From: UBA1740 sp045587025
GTDB taxonomy: Bacteria > Bacillota > Clostridia > Oscillospirales > CAG-272
Direction of reading: 5' to 3'
Length of the DNA: 20,579 bases
Assembly (NCBI GenBank): GCA_045587025.1
Contig: JAZNBK010000012.1
Location: 1 to 20,579, forward strand
Made by a program: the position numbers and the translations under genes. The notes under the pieces were generated by a model. That model saw only the letters and a program-made list of their open reading frames with translations. It made no database searches and had not been told where the DNA came from. Positions within the stretch are counted from its first letter, which is position 1, and every line of letters starts with the position of its first letter. Below are positions 1-6,398 of this stretch, in pieces.

Positions 1-46
1 CGTTGGGAGCAATCCCGTACCGGTTCAAGTCCGGTCATCGGCACCA
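1..46 (+). tRNA. tRNA-Leu, 3' part only
   Basis: Cut by the window start. What remains is the long variable-arm hairpin (GGGA...TCCC), a perfect T-arm (ACCGG, loop TTCAAGT, CCGGT), the acceptor strand CATCGGC, discriminator A and an encoded CCA. The long variable arm plus a GCCGATG-type acceptor fits tRNA-Leu. tRNA-Ser is less likely, since its acceptor usually begins GGA. The anticodon lies outside the window, so the isoacceptor is unknown. Confidence 0.85.
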
Positions 47-50
47 ATAT

Positions 51-128
<78 letters not shown>

Positions 129-131
129 ACA

Positions 132-170
132 AAAAAGCCTAATTTGTCTACTGGACAAATTAGGCTTTTT
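132..170 (+). terminator. Rho-independent terminator of the tRNA cluster
   Basis: A perfect 17-bp inverted repeat, with left arm AAAAAGCCTAATTTGTC and a 5-nt loop TACTG. The right arm ends in TTTTT. It starts 4 nt after the CCA of tRNA-fMet. Its A-run/T-run symmetry means it could work in both directions. Confidence 0.9.
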
Positions 171-171
171 G

Positions 172-343
172 AATGATGTTTGCCTTCGGCAAATGATGTT
201 GGGCTACGCCAATGATGACGGCTTCGCCTAATGATGTGTGCCTGACGGCACATTGGGCAAACATCGCATCATTGCGACCAACGGGAGCAACATCATTTTG
301 AGCGAAGCGAAAAACATCATATCGCCGCAGGCGATGCATCATT
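172..343. repeat. MITE/REP-like multi-hairpin repeat element
   Basis: The left half carries four AATGATG units (172, 192, 211, 230). The right half carries four complementary CATCAT(T) units (267, 291, 315, 337). The two halves can pair like rungs of a ladder. Between rungs lie mini-hairpins with 3-4-nt loops: TTTGCC-TTC-GGCAAA (179-193), GGC-TTC-GCC (220-228), TGTGCC-TGAC-GGCACA (237-252) and ATCGCC-GCA-GGCGAT (321-335). The element ends about 20 bp before the promoter of the methyltransferase. No open frame in it looks real. I infer a non-coding dispersed repeat, but only one copy is visible in this window. Confidence 0.75.
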
Positions 344-363
344 AAAGATACAAGGCTTGCTCC

Positions 364-392
364 TTGATTTTAGTTAGACTTTGTGGTATAAT
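364..392 (+). promoter_or_regulatory. Sigma-A promoter of the methyltransferase gene
   Basis: The -35 is TTGATT (364-369). A 17-nt spacer follows, then a consensus -10 TATAAT (387-392). An extended -10 TGG stands directly before it. Transcription should begin near 399, leaving a short leader of about 30 nt. Confidence 0.85.
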
Positions 393-429
393 CTAATCGA
401 TAAATAAGAATTTGACGGAGGCAGTTACT

Positions 430-1023
430 ATGGATGTAATCGATCATTATGATCTGTTGATAGAAGAACAAAACGATCCCTTCCGTGATCCCCCCGTTTT
501 ACAAGAATATATGAGCAAATGGGATGGCGAACCGTTTTTGGAAGCGTTGGAGCTTTCCAAAGATAAGTCAGTTTTGGAAATCGGTATTGGCACAGGAAGA
601 ATCGCCGTTAAGGTTACTCCGTGCTGCTTAAAGATGACAGGCATTGATATTTCTCCCAAAACCATTGAGCGAGCAAAAGATAATCTAAATGAATACAGCA
701 ATATTTCCTTCATATGTGGCGATTTTAATGGTCACGAATTTGACGAAACATTCGATGTTATATATTCGTCCCTCACAATGATGCACTTCGAAAACAAGGA
801 AGCTGTCATCAACAAGGTTGACAAATTGTTAAATGATAACGGCATCTTTTGCTTATCCATTGATAAAAACCAAAGTGAATATATTGATATGGGAACTCGC
901 AAAATCAAGGTGTATCCCGATACTCTCGATAATATAACATTGATTATCGAAGAAACCGCAATGTCGGTTGTAAATGTAATTGAAACCGATAACGCATACA
1001 TTATTGTAAGCAGAAAACAATAA
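430..1023 (+). CDS. Class I SAM-dependent methyltransferase
   Basis: A 197-aa cytosolic enzyme predicted to move a methyl group from S-adenosylmethionine to an unknown substrate. Motif I VLEIGIGTG (about 48-56) is the SAM-binding glycine loop. GIDIS (about 71-75) supplies the acidic residue for the ribose. CGDF (about 96-99) and the FDVIYSSLTMMHF strand (108-120) complete the Rossmann fold of the Methyltransf_25/11 type. A short N-terminal segment of about 45 residues precedes the fold, and there is no target-recognition domain, so a small-molecule substrate is likelier than DNA. I chose the ATG at 430 because GGAGG (417-421) lies 8 nt upstream; a TTG at 412 would lie ahead of that site. It is monocistronic, with its own promoter and terminator. 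Whether it belongs to the host or is phage cargo cannot be told. Confidence 0.9.
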   Translation: MDVIDHYDLLIEEQNDPFRDPPVLQEYMSKWDGEPFLEALELSKDKSVLEIGIGTGRIAVKVTPCCLKMTGIDISPKTIERAKDNLNEYSNISFICGDFNGHEFDETFDVIYSSLTMMHFENKEAVINKVDKLLNDNGIFCLSIDKNQSEYIDMGTRKIKVYPDTLDNITLIIEETAMSVVNVIETDNAYIIVSRKQ

Positions 1024-1119
1024 AACAAATTCCAATTTGTCGGGCAGACAACAGATTGAAATCACACACCCTTTTACTGTTCTTACCTACATTTACACAC
1101 CTCTTTGCTGCTCTTAGGC

Positions 1120-1158
1120 AAAAAACACAGGATACCCTCGTGGTGTCCTGTGTTTTTT
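1120..1158 (+). terminator. Terminator downstream of the methyltransferase
   Basis: A 17-bp stem with arms beginning AAAAAACACAGGA and ending TCCTGTGTTTTTT. It contains one G-T wobble and a 5-nt loop CTCGT. A run of six T follows on the + strand, and the A-run on the other side makes it bidirectional. It lies about 100 bp after the stop codon. Confidence 0.85.
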
Positions 1159-1335
1159 CTTTTGACGGGGAAAGATTTGAACTCGAGCGCCTGGGAGCAG
1201 CAGGCGTGAGCAAGAGAAAACAGTTAAAAATTGTTTTAGTCAAGAAATTCACTGAAATCTATGCCACAGAAATGGTATATTAGAATGTCGTTTTTATCAA
1301 TTGGTATTTTCTTGTTGGGATTTCCGGTTTGATTT
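1159..1335. other. Non-coding structured stretch between convergent units
   Basis: This stretch lies between two terminators. It holds a perfect hairpin CGCCTG-GGAGCAG-CAGGCG (1188-1206). Just before it is GATTTGAAC, the reverse complement of the tRNA T-loop motif GTTCAAATC. An open frame across 1056-1283 has no ribosome binding site, starts at TTG and reads through the terminator stem, so I do not call it a gene. The segment could be a degenerate tRNA 3' fragment on the - strand or part of a dispersed repeat. Confidence 0.4.
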
Positions 1336-1339
1336 AAAA

Positions 1340-1371
1340 AAGGCACAGAATCAATCATAATTCTGTGCCTT
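1340..1371 (-). terminator. Terminator of the phage late operon
   Basis: A perfect 12-bp stem AAGGCACAGAAT/ATTCTGTGCCTT with an 8-nt loop. On the - strand it is followed by a further run of T, and it starts 24 nt after the stop of the last operon gene. On the + strand CCTC and a T-run follow, so it may also stop leftover rightward transcription. Confidence 0.85.
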
Positions 1372-1394
1372 CCTCTTTTTTTCGCAGATGCGTT

Positions 1395-2294
1395 TTATGC
1401 TACGTTGACGGGGGCAGGAGCTTTCGCTTCGGTTTTTGCCTTTTCTGCCCACGAGAGATATTCCTTTAGAAGAAACACTCTTGCGTTTGCGCATTGGACG
1501 TGGTCGTCCACTATGTTGTAATAGCCGTTTTGATAGCCCTTTACGCCGTTTAGCACGATGCATAGCACCTTAACGAGGCAGGCGGCGACGGTTGCAAAGG
1601 ACAAGTTTTGAGCTACCTCTATAACGAGCGAGGCGGCAAAAAAGGTGGAAATTACCGTAGGGACGATAAAGGATACGTCCCTCATACGTTCTTTCTTGTT
1701 TGGCGAAAGCAGAAGCTTCATTCCATCCTCTGCGACGAAGAACAGCAAATTGTCCTGCGATAGCTTTATCGCCTTCATAGCATTTGCCGTGACTACGGCT
1801 TTTTTTACCGTCCTTGGGAGAGAGGAGGGCAGCTCTCTTTTTGAAAGGAGCATATATTTACTCTCATATTCGTCATATTCCATGCCTACCTGATTGAGCA
1901 GTGAGATTTTCCGACGTCGCAAATCGTTTTTTGCATACTCCGAGCAAAATCTGCCAAGCTGCTCTATTCCTCCGCATTTTTGGCTTTCGTCTGCGTAGTG
2001 CCTGTGCTCCTTCATCGCCTTTATATAGCATTCCTCGCGCATACCCTCTGCCGTTCCCATTTGCTTAGTTGAAAAATATTCTATAACGCAGCAGGAAAAC
2101 AAAATTACAAGAGAGGGTGAAAAGCTCGCGTTAATTTGAAATCCGCCGTCAATATCGGTAAAAAAGACCATTGACGCAACAATGATTGCAAGCATTGCGA
2201 CTATAAGCGAGCCGTTGGAGGCAATCGTCCTCGACAGCTTTTTAATACCGCCGTTAAAATCAGGAACCTCAAATTTAAAATCATTGCTTTCCAT
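1395..2294 (-). CDS. Unknown four-TM membrane protein, last gene of the late operon
   Basis: A 299-aa protein I do not recognise. Hydrophobic segments at about 27-46, 57-74, 207-227 and 231-250 suggest two membrane hairpins. They bracket a charged helical region of about 130 residues, probably cytoplasmic. The C-terminus is helical and ends in an Ala/Pro/Lys-rich tail. AGGAGGG lies 9 nt before the ATG, and the start overlaps the stop of the holin-like gene by 14 nt. Position right after holin-like and signal-peptide proteins suggests a late membrane role such as lysis control or superinfection exclusion. This is inference from position only; no catalytic motif is visible. Confidence 0.75.
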   Translation of the reverse strand: MESNDFKFEVPDFNGGIKKLSRTIASNGSLIVAMLAIIVASMVFFTDIDGGFQINASFSPSLVILFSCCVIEYFSTKQMGTAEGMREECYIKAMKEHRHYADESQKCGGIEQLGRFCSEYAKNDLRRRKISLLNQVGMEYDEYESKYMLLSKRELPSSLPRTVKKAVVTANAMKAIKLSQDNLLFFVAEDGMKLLLSPNKKERMRDVSFIVPTVISTFFAASLVIEVAQNLSFATVAACLVKVLCIVLNGVKGYQNGYYNIVDDHVQCANARVFLLKEYLSWAEKAKTEAKAPAPVNVA

Positions 2295-2649
2295 TTTCCG
2301 CGTCCCTCCTTAAATGCTTGTCGATGCGGAACAAAGCCCCGCCGCAAACGTTACTTAACAGACCGACGAGAGCTATATTCTCAATTCCGTCCGCTATATT
2401 GTCGAGAATATAAAAAACAAGAAATATAATTCCCCATAGCACCCAGGATGCAGGCGTACCGCGAAGGTACGCCTTTATTTGTTTTAAAAACGGTATACTG
2501 CATATCGTCAGCAGTATCGCCGACAGAGCGGAAACCGCCGTTTCCGAATGGGAAAACCATAAGGGGAAGTGTTCGAGCGTCGCTATGATAGGCGGAAGCG
2601 CGCAAATGAGCAAACCTACTATTCTGAGTGGGGTTAGCTTACTTCTCAT
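2281..2649 (-). CDS. Holin-like small membrane protein
   Basis: 122 aa with four likely membrane segments (about 9-28, 36-54, 67-83, 90-108) and a charged C-terminal tail (KHLRRDAENGKQ). Size, hydrophobicity and a place near the end of the late operon are typical of phage holins, which form membrane lesions that release an endolysin. No endolysin is encoded nearby, which weakens the call. It overlaps the upstream 216-aa gene by 11 nt and the downstream gene by 14 nt, suggesting coupled translation of the three. No family signature was recognised with certainty. Confidence 0.65.
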   Translation of the reverse strand: MRSKLTPLRIVGLLICALPPIIATLEHFPLWFSHSETAVSALSAILLTICSIPFLKQIKAYLRGTPASWVLWGIIFLVFYILDNIADGIENIALVGLLSNVCGGALFRIDKHLRRDAENGKQ

Positions 2650-3289
2650 TTTCCGCCACCGCCTCTATATCCTTGATGATTTTCTTTTCCTCCTCGTAAT
2701 ACGAGGCGATCTTGTCCTTCATATATTGAGGGACGTTCGTGCACATCATAAGCTCGTACAGCATACTGCAGGCGAGCATATTCGTCTTTTTGTCGGCTTC
2801 AATTTCTGCTTCAAGCATTTTTTGCCTTGCTTCGCTTTGCTCGTAAAGCTTTTGCAAATTTTCAAAATGCGATTTCATTTCCTCGCAGGCAACGACCGCC
2901 TTTTCCATTTTTTCGGACACAATTTTCGTCCCTTCTCCAAATTCCGAAATCTTGTCCTCTATGTTTCCGCGGAACAAATTCAGAATTTCGGTCAGCTTCG
3001 TAAAGCCCTTAATCAAGGTGGGAAGCATTCCCTTTTTATAGAGGATAGTCAAAACGCCCAAAAGTATAATGGAGATGCCCGTTCCTATCTCGCCGAAATG
3101 CTTGGTTACAATAGTTTTAACGGTTTCTGAAAACGGTTCATCTAAAACCTCCTCGTCGGCCAAGGGAAGTGTGCCTGCGCCGTCGGCTACTATTGCGCTC
3201 TGCTCGCCGATTTGCTCTGCGTATACAGAAACAGAACAAAGACAGAGCAGTAAAATTACTGCGAATAATGCAATTACAAACTTTTTCAT
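2639..3289 (-). CDS. Signal-peptide, single-TM, coiled-coil protein of the lysis region
   Basis: A 216-aa protein. Residues 1-24 form a classical signal peptide (MKKF, hydrophobic core, cleavage likely after VYA, giving EQIGEQ). A short acidic segment follows, then a membrane span at about 66-84. The remaining ~130 residues are charged and heptad-like (about 100-170 and 185-214), probably a cytoplasmic coiled coil. I do not recognise a family. The predicted topology is short outer domain, one TM, long inner coil. Being coupled to the holin-like gene, it may tune lysis timing or couple the membrane to another partner. That function is inferred from context. Confidence 0.7.
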   Translation of the reverse strand: MKKFVIALFAVILLLCLCSVSVYAEQIGEQSAIVADGAGTLPLADEEVLDEPFSETVKTIVTKHFGEIGTGISIILLGVLTILYKKGMLPTLIKGFTKLTEILNLFRGNIEDKISEFGEGTKIVSEKMEKAVVACEEMKSHFENLQKLYEQSEARQKMLEAEIEADKKTNMLACSMLYELMMCTNVPQYMKDKIASYYEEEKKIIKDIEAVAENEK

Positions 3290-3338
3290 TTTACGTCAAA
3301 TAGCGGATATACCGCAATCCTTTCTTAAATTTTGTTTT

Positions 3339-3521
3339 TTAAACGTCGAGAGCTTTGTCTTGGTTTTTATTTTCCCGGCAGATTTTTATGTACTCATCCT
3401 CGGTAATTTCATAGAAATCATTTGGCGAAGCGCCCTCGGCGAGATATATAATTTTCCCGTAAGCTTCACCGTTTGAGAGAATTTTCCCTTCGTCTGCGTA
3501 TAAGATGCTTCTTTCTTTCAT
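3339..3521 (-). CDS. Small conserved phage tail-region protein
   Basis: 60 aa. It contains YADEGKILSNGEAYG near the N-terminus and YEITEDEYIKI near the C-terminus. From memory, this pattern recurs in small proteins next to fibre genes in Clostridia prophages, but its function is not established. A GAGGTG-type ribosome binding site lies 5 nt before the ATG, and the gene starts 8 nt after the preceding stop. No membrane segment or signal is seen. Confidence 0.7.
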   Translation of the reverse strand: MKERSILYADEGKILSNGEAYGKIIYLAEGASPNDFYEITEDEYIKICRENKNQDKALDV

Positions 3522-3529
3522 TTTTCACC

Positions 3530-4486
3530 TCATGCTAAAATTATCGACCAGTTCGGCTTTTCCGCTATAAGCGTACTCCATTCGTCAGAGACAAAGGCGT
3601 TATCTACAGCCGTTTTTGACAGAGTTAAATGTAGGTAGCTCGCATTGTCGCTCAACGCATTTATAATACTCATTATGCTATCACGGGAAAGCGCCTCGCA
3701 ATCGCTGAAATCTATAGAACCAACGATATATTCGGTTCTGATTCCGCTTTCGTTTGGTTCAGCGGAGAAAACGACGTTTTTGAGATTGTAGCAGTAGTCG
3801 AAGGCGTAGAGCCAATTCGTCGCCTTGCTGTAATTTAAAAATTCAACCGTCTCCAAATTATGACACCACCGAAACAGATGTCTCATATCAGTGCAATTCT
3901 TGGCATTTATGCCTGTCACTGATTTGAGCTTGCTCGCGCTTGAAAACGCTTCGAGCATTTTAGGTACGCAATTCCAATCCACGTGACTTCCGTCTATTTT
4001 GCTTATGCTGGTAGACTGAAATATTCCTGCCGCAACTGCCTCGGTGGATTCGTTGGCTATTCTGCCGTCTTTATGTAATGCGCAATAGGGATTACTACCT
4101 TCATATCTGAGATGCTCGCAGTCATCTTTACCCTCGCTCCTGTAGCAAACGGCTCTGGTTCTCGGTATAATTTTACGGTTTGGCTTGAAGTTGTTGTCAT
4201 TAAAAACAGGGCCGAAGGCATATGCAAAATAATCTCTTCTGCCGCTATCTAATGCAAAATCCCAAAAGGCGTAACGTTCATCTGCGCCGCCTGCATAATA
4301 ACCGGAAAAATAACCGTCATCCATTCCTTTTCTATGACCGTCATCATAACCTTGGTTATAACTTTTCATTTCACTTATTTCACTTGCCATGTTGGCTGGA
4401 TCAATAAGGTAGTTATTACCCGTCTTTCTTCTGATAGCATCACCTATGCTTTTTAGTGTCTTTTCTTCAATAAGTACCCTTGCCAT
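3530..4486 (-). CDS. Tail adhesin with BspA/DUF285-like leucine-rich region
   Basis: A 318-aa probable receptor-binding protein. The N-terminus (about 1-40, with LKSIGDAIRRKTG and MASEISEM) is the phage tail module often found before adhesin domains. A Gly/Asp/Tyr-rich linker follows at about 44-68. Residues about 150-260 repeat a short pattern, with FSSASKLKSVTGINAKNC, LFRWCHNLETVEFLN and FDYCYNLKNVVFS each carrying C/S-x-L-x-x-V. This resembles BspA/DUF285-type LRR ladders, used by bacteria and phages for surface binding. The end, KTAVDNAF...PNWSIILA, closes the fold. Its ATG overlaps the upstream stop (TGATG), so it is probably coupled to the YadA-like fibre gene. Confidence 0.75.
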   Translation of the reverse strand: MARVLIEEKTLKSIGDAIRRKTGNNYLIDPANMASEISEMKSYNQGYDDGHRKGMDDGYFSGYYAGGADERYAFWDFALDSGRRDYFAYAFGPVFNDNNFKPNRKIIPRTRAVCYRSEGKDDCEHLRYEGSNPYCALHKDGRIANESTEAVAAGIFQSTSISKIDGSHVDWNCVPKMLEAFSSASKLKSVTGINAKNCTDMRHLFRWCHNLETVEFLNYSKATNWLYAFDYCYNLKNVVFSAEPNESGIRTEYIVGSIDFSDCEALSRDSIMSIINALSDNASYLHLTLSKTAVDNAFVSDEWSTLIAEKPNWSIILA

Positions 4487-5670
4487 CAGTAAGCTCCTCC
4501 TTCCGCAACACCGATTTTTGAGATCGCTTCTTCGATAGCGGATGAAACAAATTCTTGCGTTGCCAATTCCTTTTTATCTGCGCCGACCGTTACCTTGCCT
4601 GCGTACCATCCGTCGCCCTTGTTGTCGAGAGTATAAGCGTTAGAGCGGTATTCCTTTCCGTCGTATAAAAAGCCGTTTCCGACTACGTGAAGATAATCTC
4701 TTTCGTTATTGTCGTACGCGTTATACGAGCCATGGGTAAGACATCTTGGCGAAACGCTGACAACGTGGTCGCCGCACGCAAGGGAGTTAGCTCCGCTGAC
4801 AGCGGTAAAGCTGCCGTTTCCACAGGCGAAGGAATAATTTCCGTAGGACTTCGTTTTGTATCCGAGCGAGGAAGCGCATTGCCCTATTGCCTCTGTTTCC
4901 CAGCCGCCTGCGCTGGAGTATTCGCCGATCGCTCTGCTGTTATGACCGTGTGAAAAGGAACTCGTTCCGTTTGACGTGCCCGTGTTTAATGCGGCGGAAT
5001 ATTTACCGAGCGCCTTTCCGCTGTTCGCAGAAAAGCAGAAGCCGTATTTGTCCTCGCCGTCCTCTTTACCCGCAGTGCCTCCGAGAGAAACCGAGCCCTG
5101 CTGATAGGCGTAAGCGGAGTAACCCATTGCAACAGAGGCGTCGCCGTATGCTCCCGTTCTTGCGCCGAGAGCAACGGCGGATTTTCCACTCGCCTCGGCA
5201 GGAGCGACCTCCTCTCCGCTACTGTTTGTTACTCCCCCCTGCTTTTGTACTACCGAGCCGTCGCCGAGCCCATTTTTAAGATTTATATTTACTTCTGCGC
5301 CATCGATTTCAGGCGACGAAAGAAATTTGTTATAAAAGCTTAAAAGGGTTACGTCGTCAGTGATTTTTAAAATTTCCGACATTCCTCCGTCGGTTATTTT
5401 TTTTGCAAGGTCGGCAATTGTGAAGGTTTGCTTCTCCTCTCCGTCGCCTACCGTCAAAATCGGAACCTCATCGCCTATTTTGCCGTTGTTTATAAGGTCG
5501 ATAAGCTCGTTTAAGCGATTTACCGACAAAAGCGGAAGCGCGTCAAATCTCGCCTTCAGCTTATCGGGCGAGGAAAACTCGGCGTTATATAAGCTTGGGC
5601 GGCTCGGTCTTGTTGGGAGATTTGCGACCTTTGCCCTTTCTATTTGTGATTGTTTTATTTTTTGTATCAT
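4486..5670 (-). CDS. Tail fibre with YadA-like head repeats
   Basis: 394 aa. Residues about 10-62 (LPTRPSRPSLY...LKARFD...RLNELIDLI) match the N-terminus of the 1122-aa fibre encoded upstream, so this is likely the part that docks on the tail. Residues about 155-330 are a run of left-handed-helix-type repeats such as SAVALGARTGAYG, SVAMGYSAYA, YSAALNTGTSNG and SSLGYKTKSYG, the pattern of trimeric YadA head domains. The C-terminus (GDGWYAGKVTVGADKKELAT) resembles the fibre-tip closing motif of Firmicutes phages. A homotrimer is expected. The start lacks a clear Shine-Dalgarno (only A-rich sequence precedes it), in contrast to its neighbours, and a 47-bp gap precedes it; expression may be lower. 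Confidence 0.8.
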   Translation of the reverse strand: MIQKIKQSQIERAKVANLPTRPSRPSLYNAEFSSPDKLKARFDALPLLSVNRLNELIDLINNGKIGDEVPILTVGDGEEKQTFTIADLAKKITDGGMSEILKITDDVTLLSFYNKFLSSPEIDGAEVNINLKNGLGDGSVVQKQGGVTNSSGEEVAPAEASGKSAVALGARTGAYGDASVAMGYSAYAYQQGSVSLGGTAGKEDGEDKYGFCFSANSGKALGKYSAALNTGTSNGTSSFSHGHNSRAIGEYSSAGGWETEAIGQCASSLGYKTKSYGNYSFACGNGSFTAVSGANSLACGDHVVSVSPRCLTHGSYNAYDNNERDYLHVVGNGFLYDGKEYRSNAYTLDNKGDGWYAGKVTVGADKKELATQEFVSSAIEEAISKIGVAEGGAY

Positions 5671-5717
5671 TTTTTTCTTGCTCTTATTGATATAGTCGTC
5701 TTATATTAAGATGCGTT

Positions 5718-6134
5718 TTACTTAAAGAGCTTCGCTCCGTCTATTGATTTTGTAAGCTCGGCTATCTGACTTTCACATATGGAAATCCTTTTTTGCAGAC
5801 GTTCGTACTCGCTTTTAAAAATAACGATTTGCTCTGTGGAATCACAGCCGACAGGACTTATTATATTATCCTGCAAATTGAGCGCTTCGCATTTCCAAAG
5901 CTTGCTCTTGCCATAAACGGTGATTTGATTTTCGCCCTCGAAAAAGGCAGAGCTCGGAATTATCGCACTCCCGTTCGTTATGCTGTAAAAGCGCTCGTTT
6001 GCGCCGTTTTTTGATATCCCCAGCCGAATTTCACTTCCGTCAGATATGAATTGCAGCGTAACGAAGCGGGAAAGAAGCTCTCCTTCCCTCGTCTTGCAAA
6101 GTCCGCTTCCGTCTTTATAAAGGATATATTTCAT
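5718..6134 (-). CDS. Tail/baseplate accessory protein, beta domain plus coiled coil
   Basis: 138 aa. The first ~95 residues look like a small beta-sandwich (FVTLQFISDG, EIRLGIS, ITVYGKSKLWKCEAL). About 100-138 is an amphipathic coil (YERLQKRISICESQIAELTKSI). Such N-beta/C-coil proteins are often adaptor or fibre-stem subunits near Firmicutes phage fibres; the exact role is unknown. The ATG directly follows the TAA of the previous gene (TAAATG), with a G-run 7 nt upstream serving as ribosome binding site. Confidence 0.65.
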   Translation of the reverse strand: MKYILYKDGSGLCKTREGELLSRFVTLQFISDGSEIRLGISKNGANERFYSITNGSAIIPSSAFFEGENQITVYGKSKLWKCEALNLQDNIISPVGCDSTEQIVIFKSEYERLQKRISICESQIAELTKSIDGAKLFK

Positions 6135-6380
6135 TTATATTCCCCCCTTTTTTCTTATAATGAAAGACTCTATAATATAGTCGTCTGTTTGTGTATAAAC
6201 GCTTTCTATCGTTTCTTTTTCCGGATTGTAGTCGGGTCTTTCCTCTGAAAACAGAGGCAGGTAGCCCACAGATTTCAGACGCTTCGGTGTTGGGCTTGAA
6301 TATATCGTTTTGTCTATTATTATAAAGCTTTCTTCAAGTGGCATTATTTCTCTGTCGCTTATCAATTTATAATATTTCAT
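6135..6380 (-). CDS. Small phage tail accessory protein
   Basis: 81 aa, unknown function. I start it at ATG 6380 because GGAGG lies 6 nt ahead; a longer reading from TTG at 6392 would place that site inside the gene. The protein reads MKYYKLISDREIM..., with RPDYNPEKETIESVY and a TDDYIIESFIIRK ending. That ending resembles short beta-rich accessory modules seen beside fibres in Clostridia phages. It sits between the large fibre and the 138-aa accessory, with 18 and 0 nt spacing. Confidence 0.65.
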   Translation of the reverse strand: MKYYKLISDREIMPLEESFIIIDKTIYSSPTPKRLKSVGYLPLFSEERPDYNPEKETIESVYTQTDDYIIESFIIRKKGGI

Positions 6381-6398
6381 ATTTACCTCCAAAACCGA

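Noticed and set aside
160..342. Open frame on the - strand across the repeat
   Set aside because: It consists of repeat units and hairpins, has no ribosome binding site and no protein-like composition.
172..343. CRISPR array
   Set aside because: Units are 7 bp with hairpins between them, spacing is short, orientation inverts midway and no cas gene is present.
1056..1283. 75-codon open frame on the + strand
   Set aside because: It starts at TTG without a ribosome binding site and reads through a strong terminator stem.
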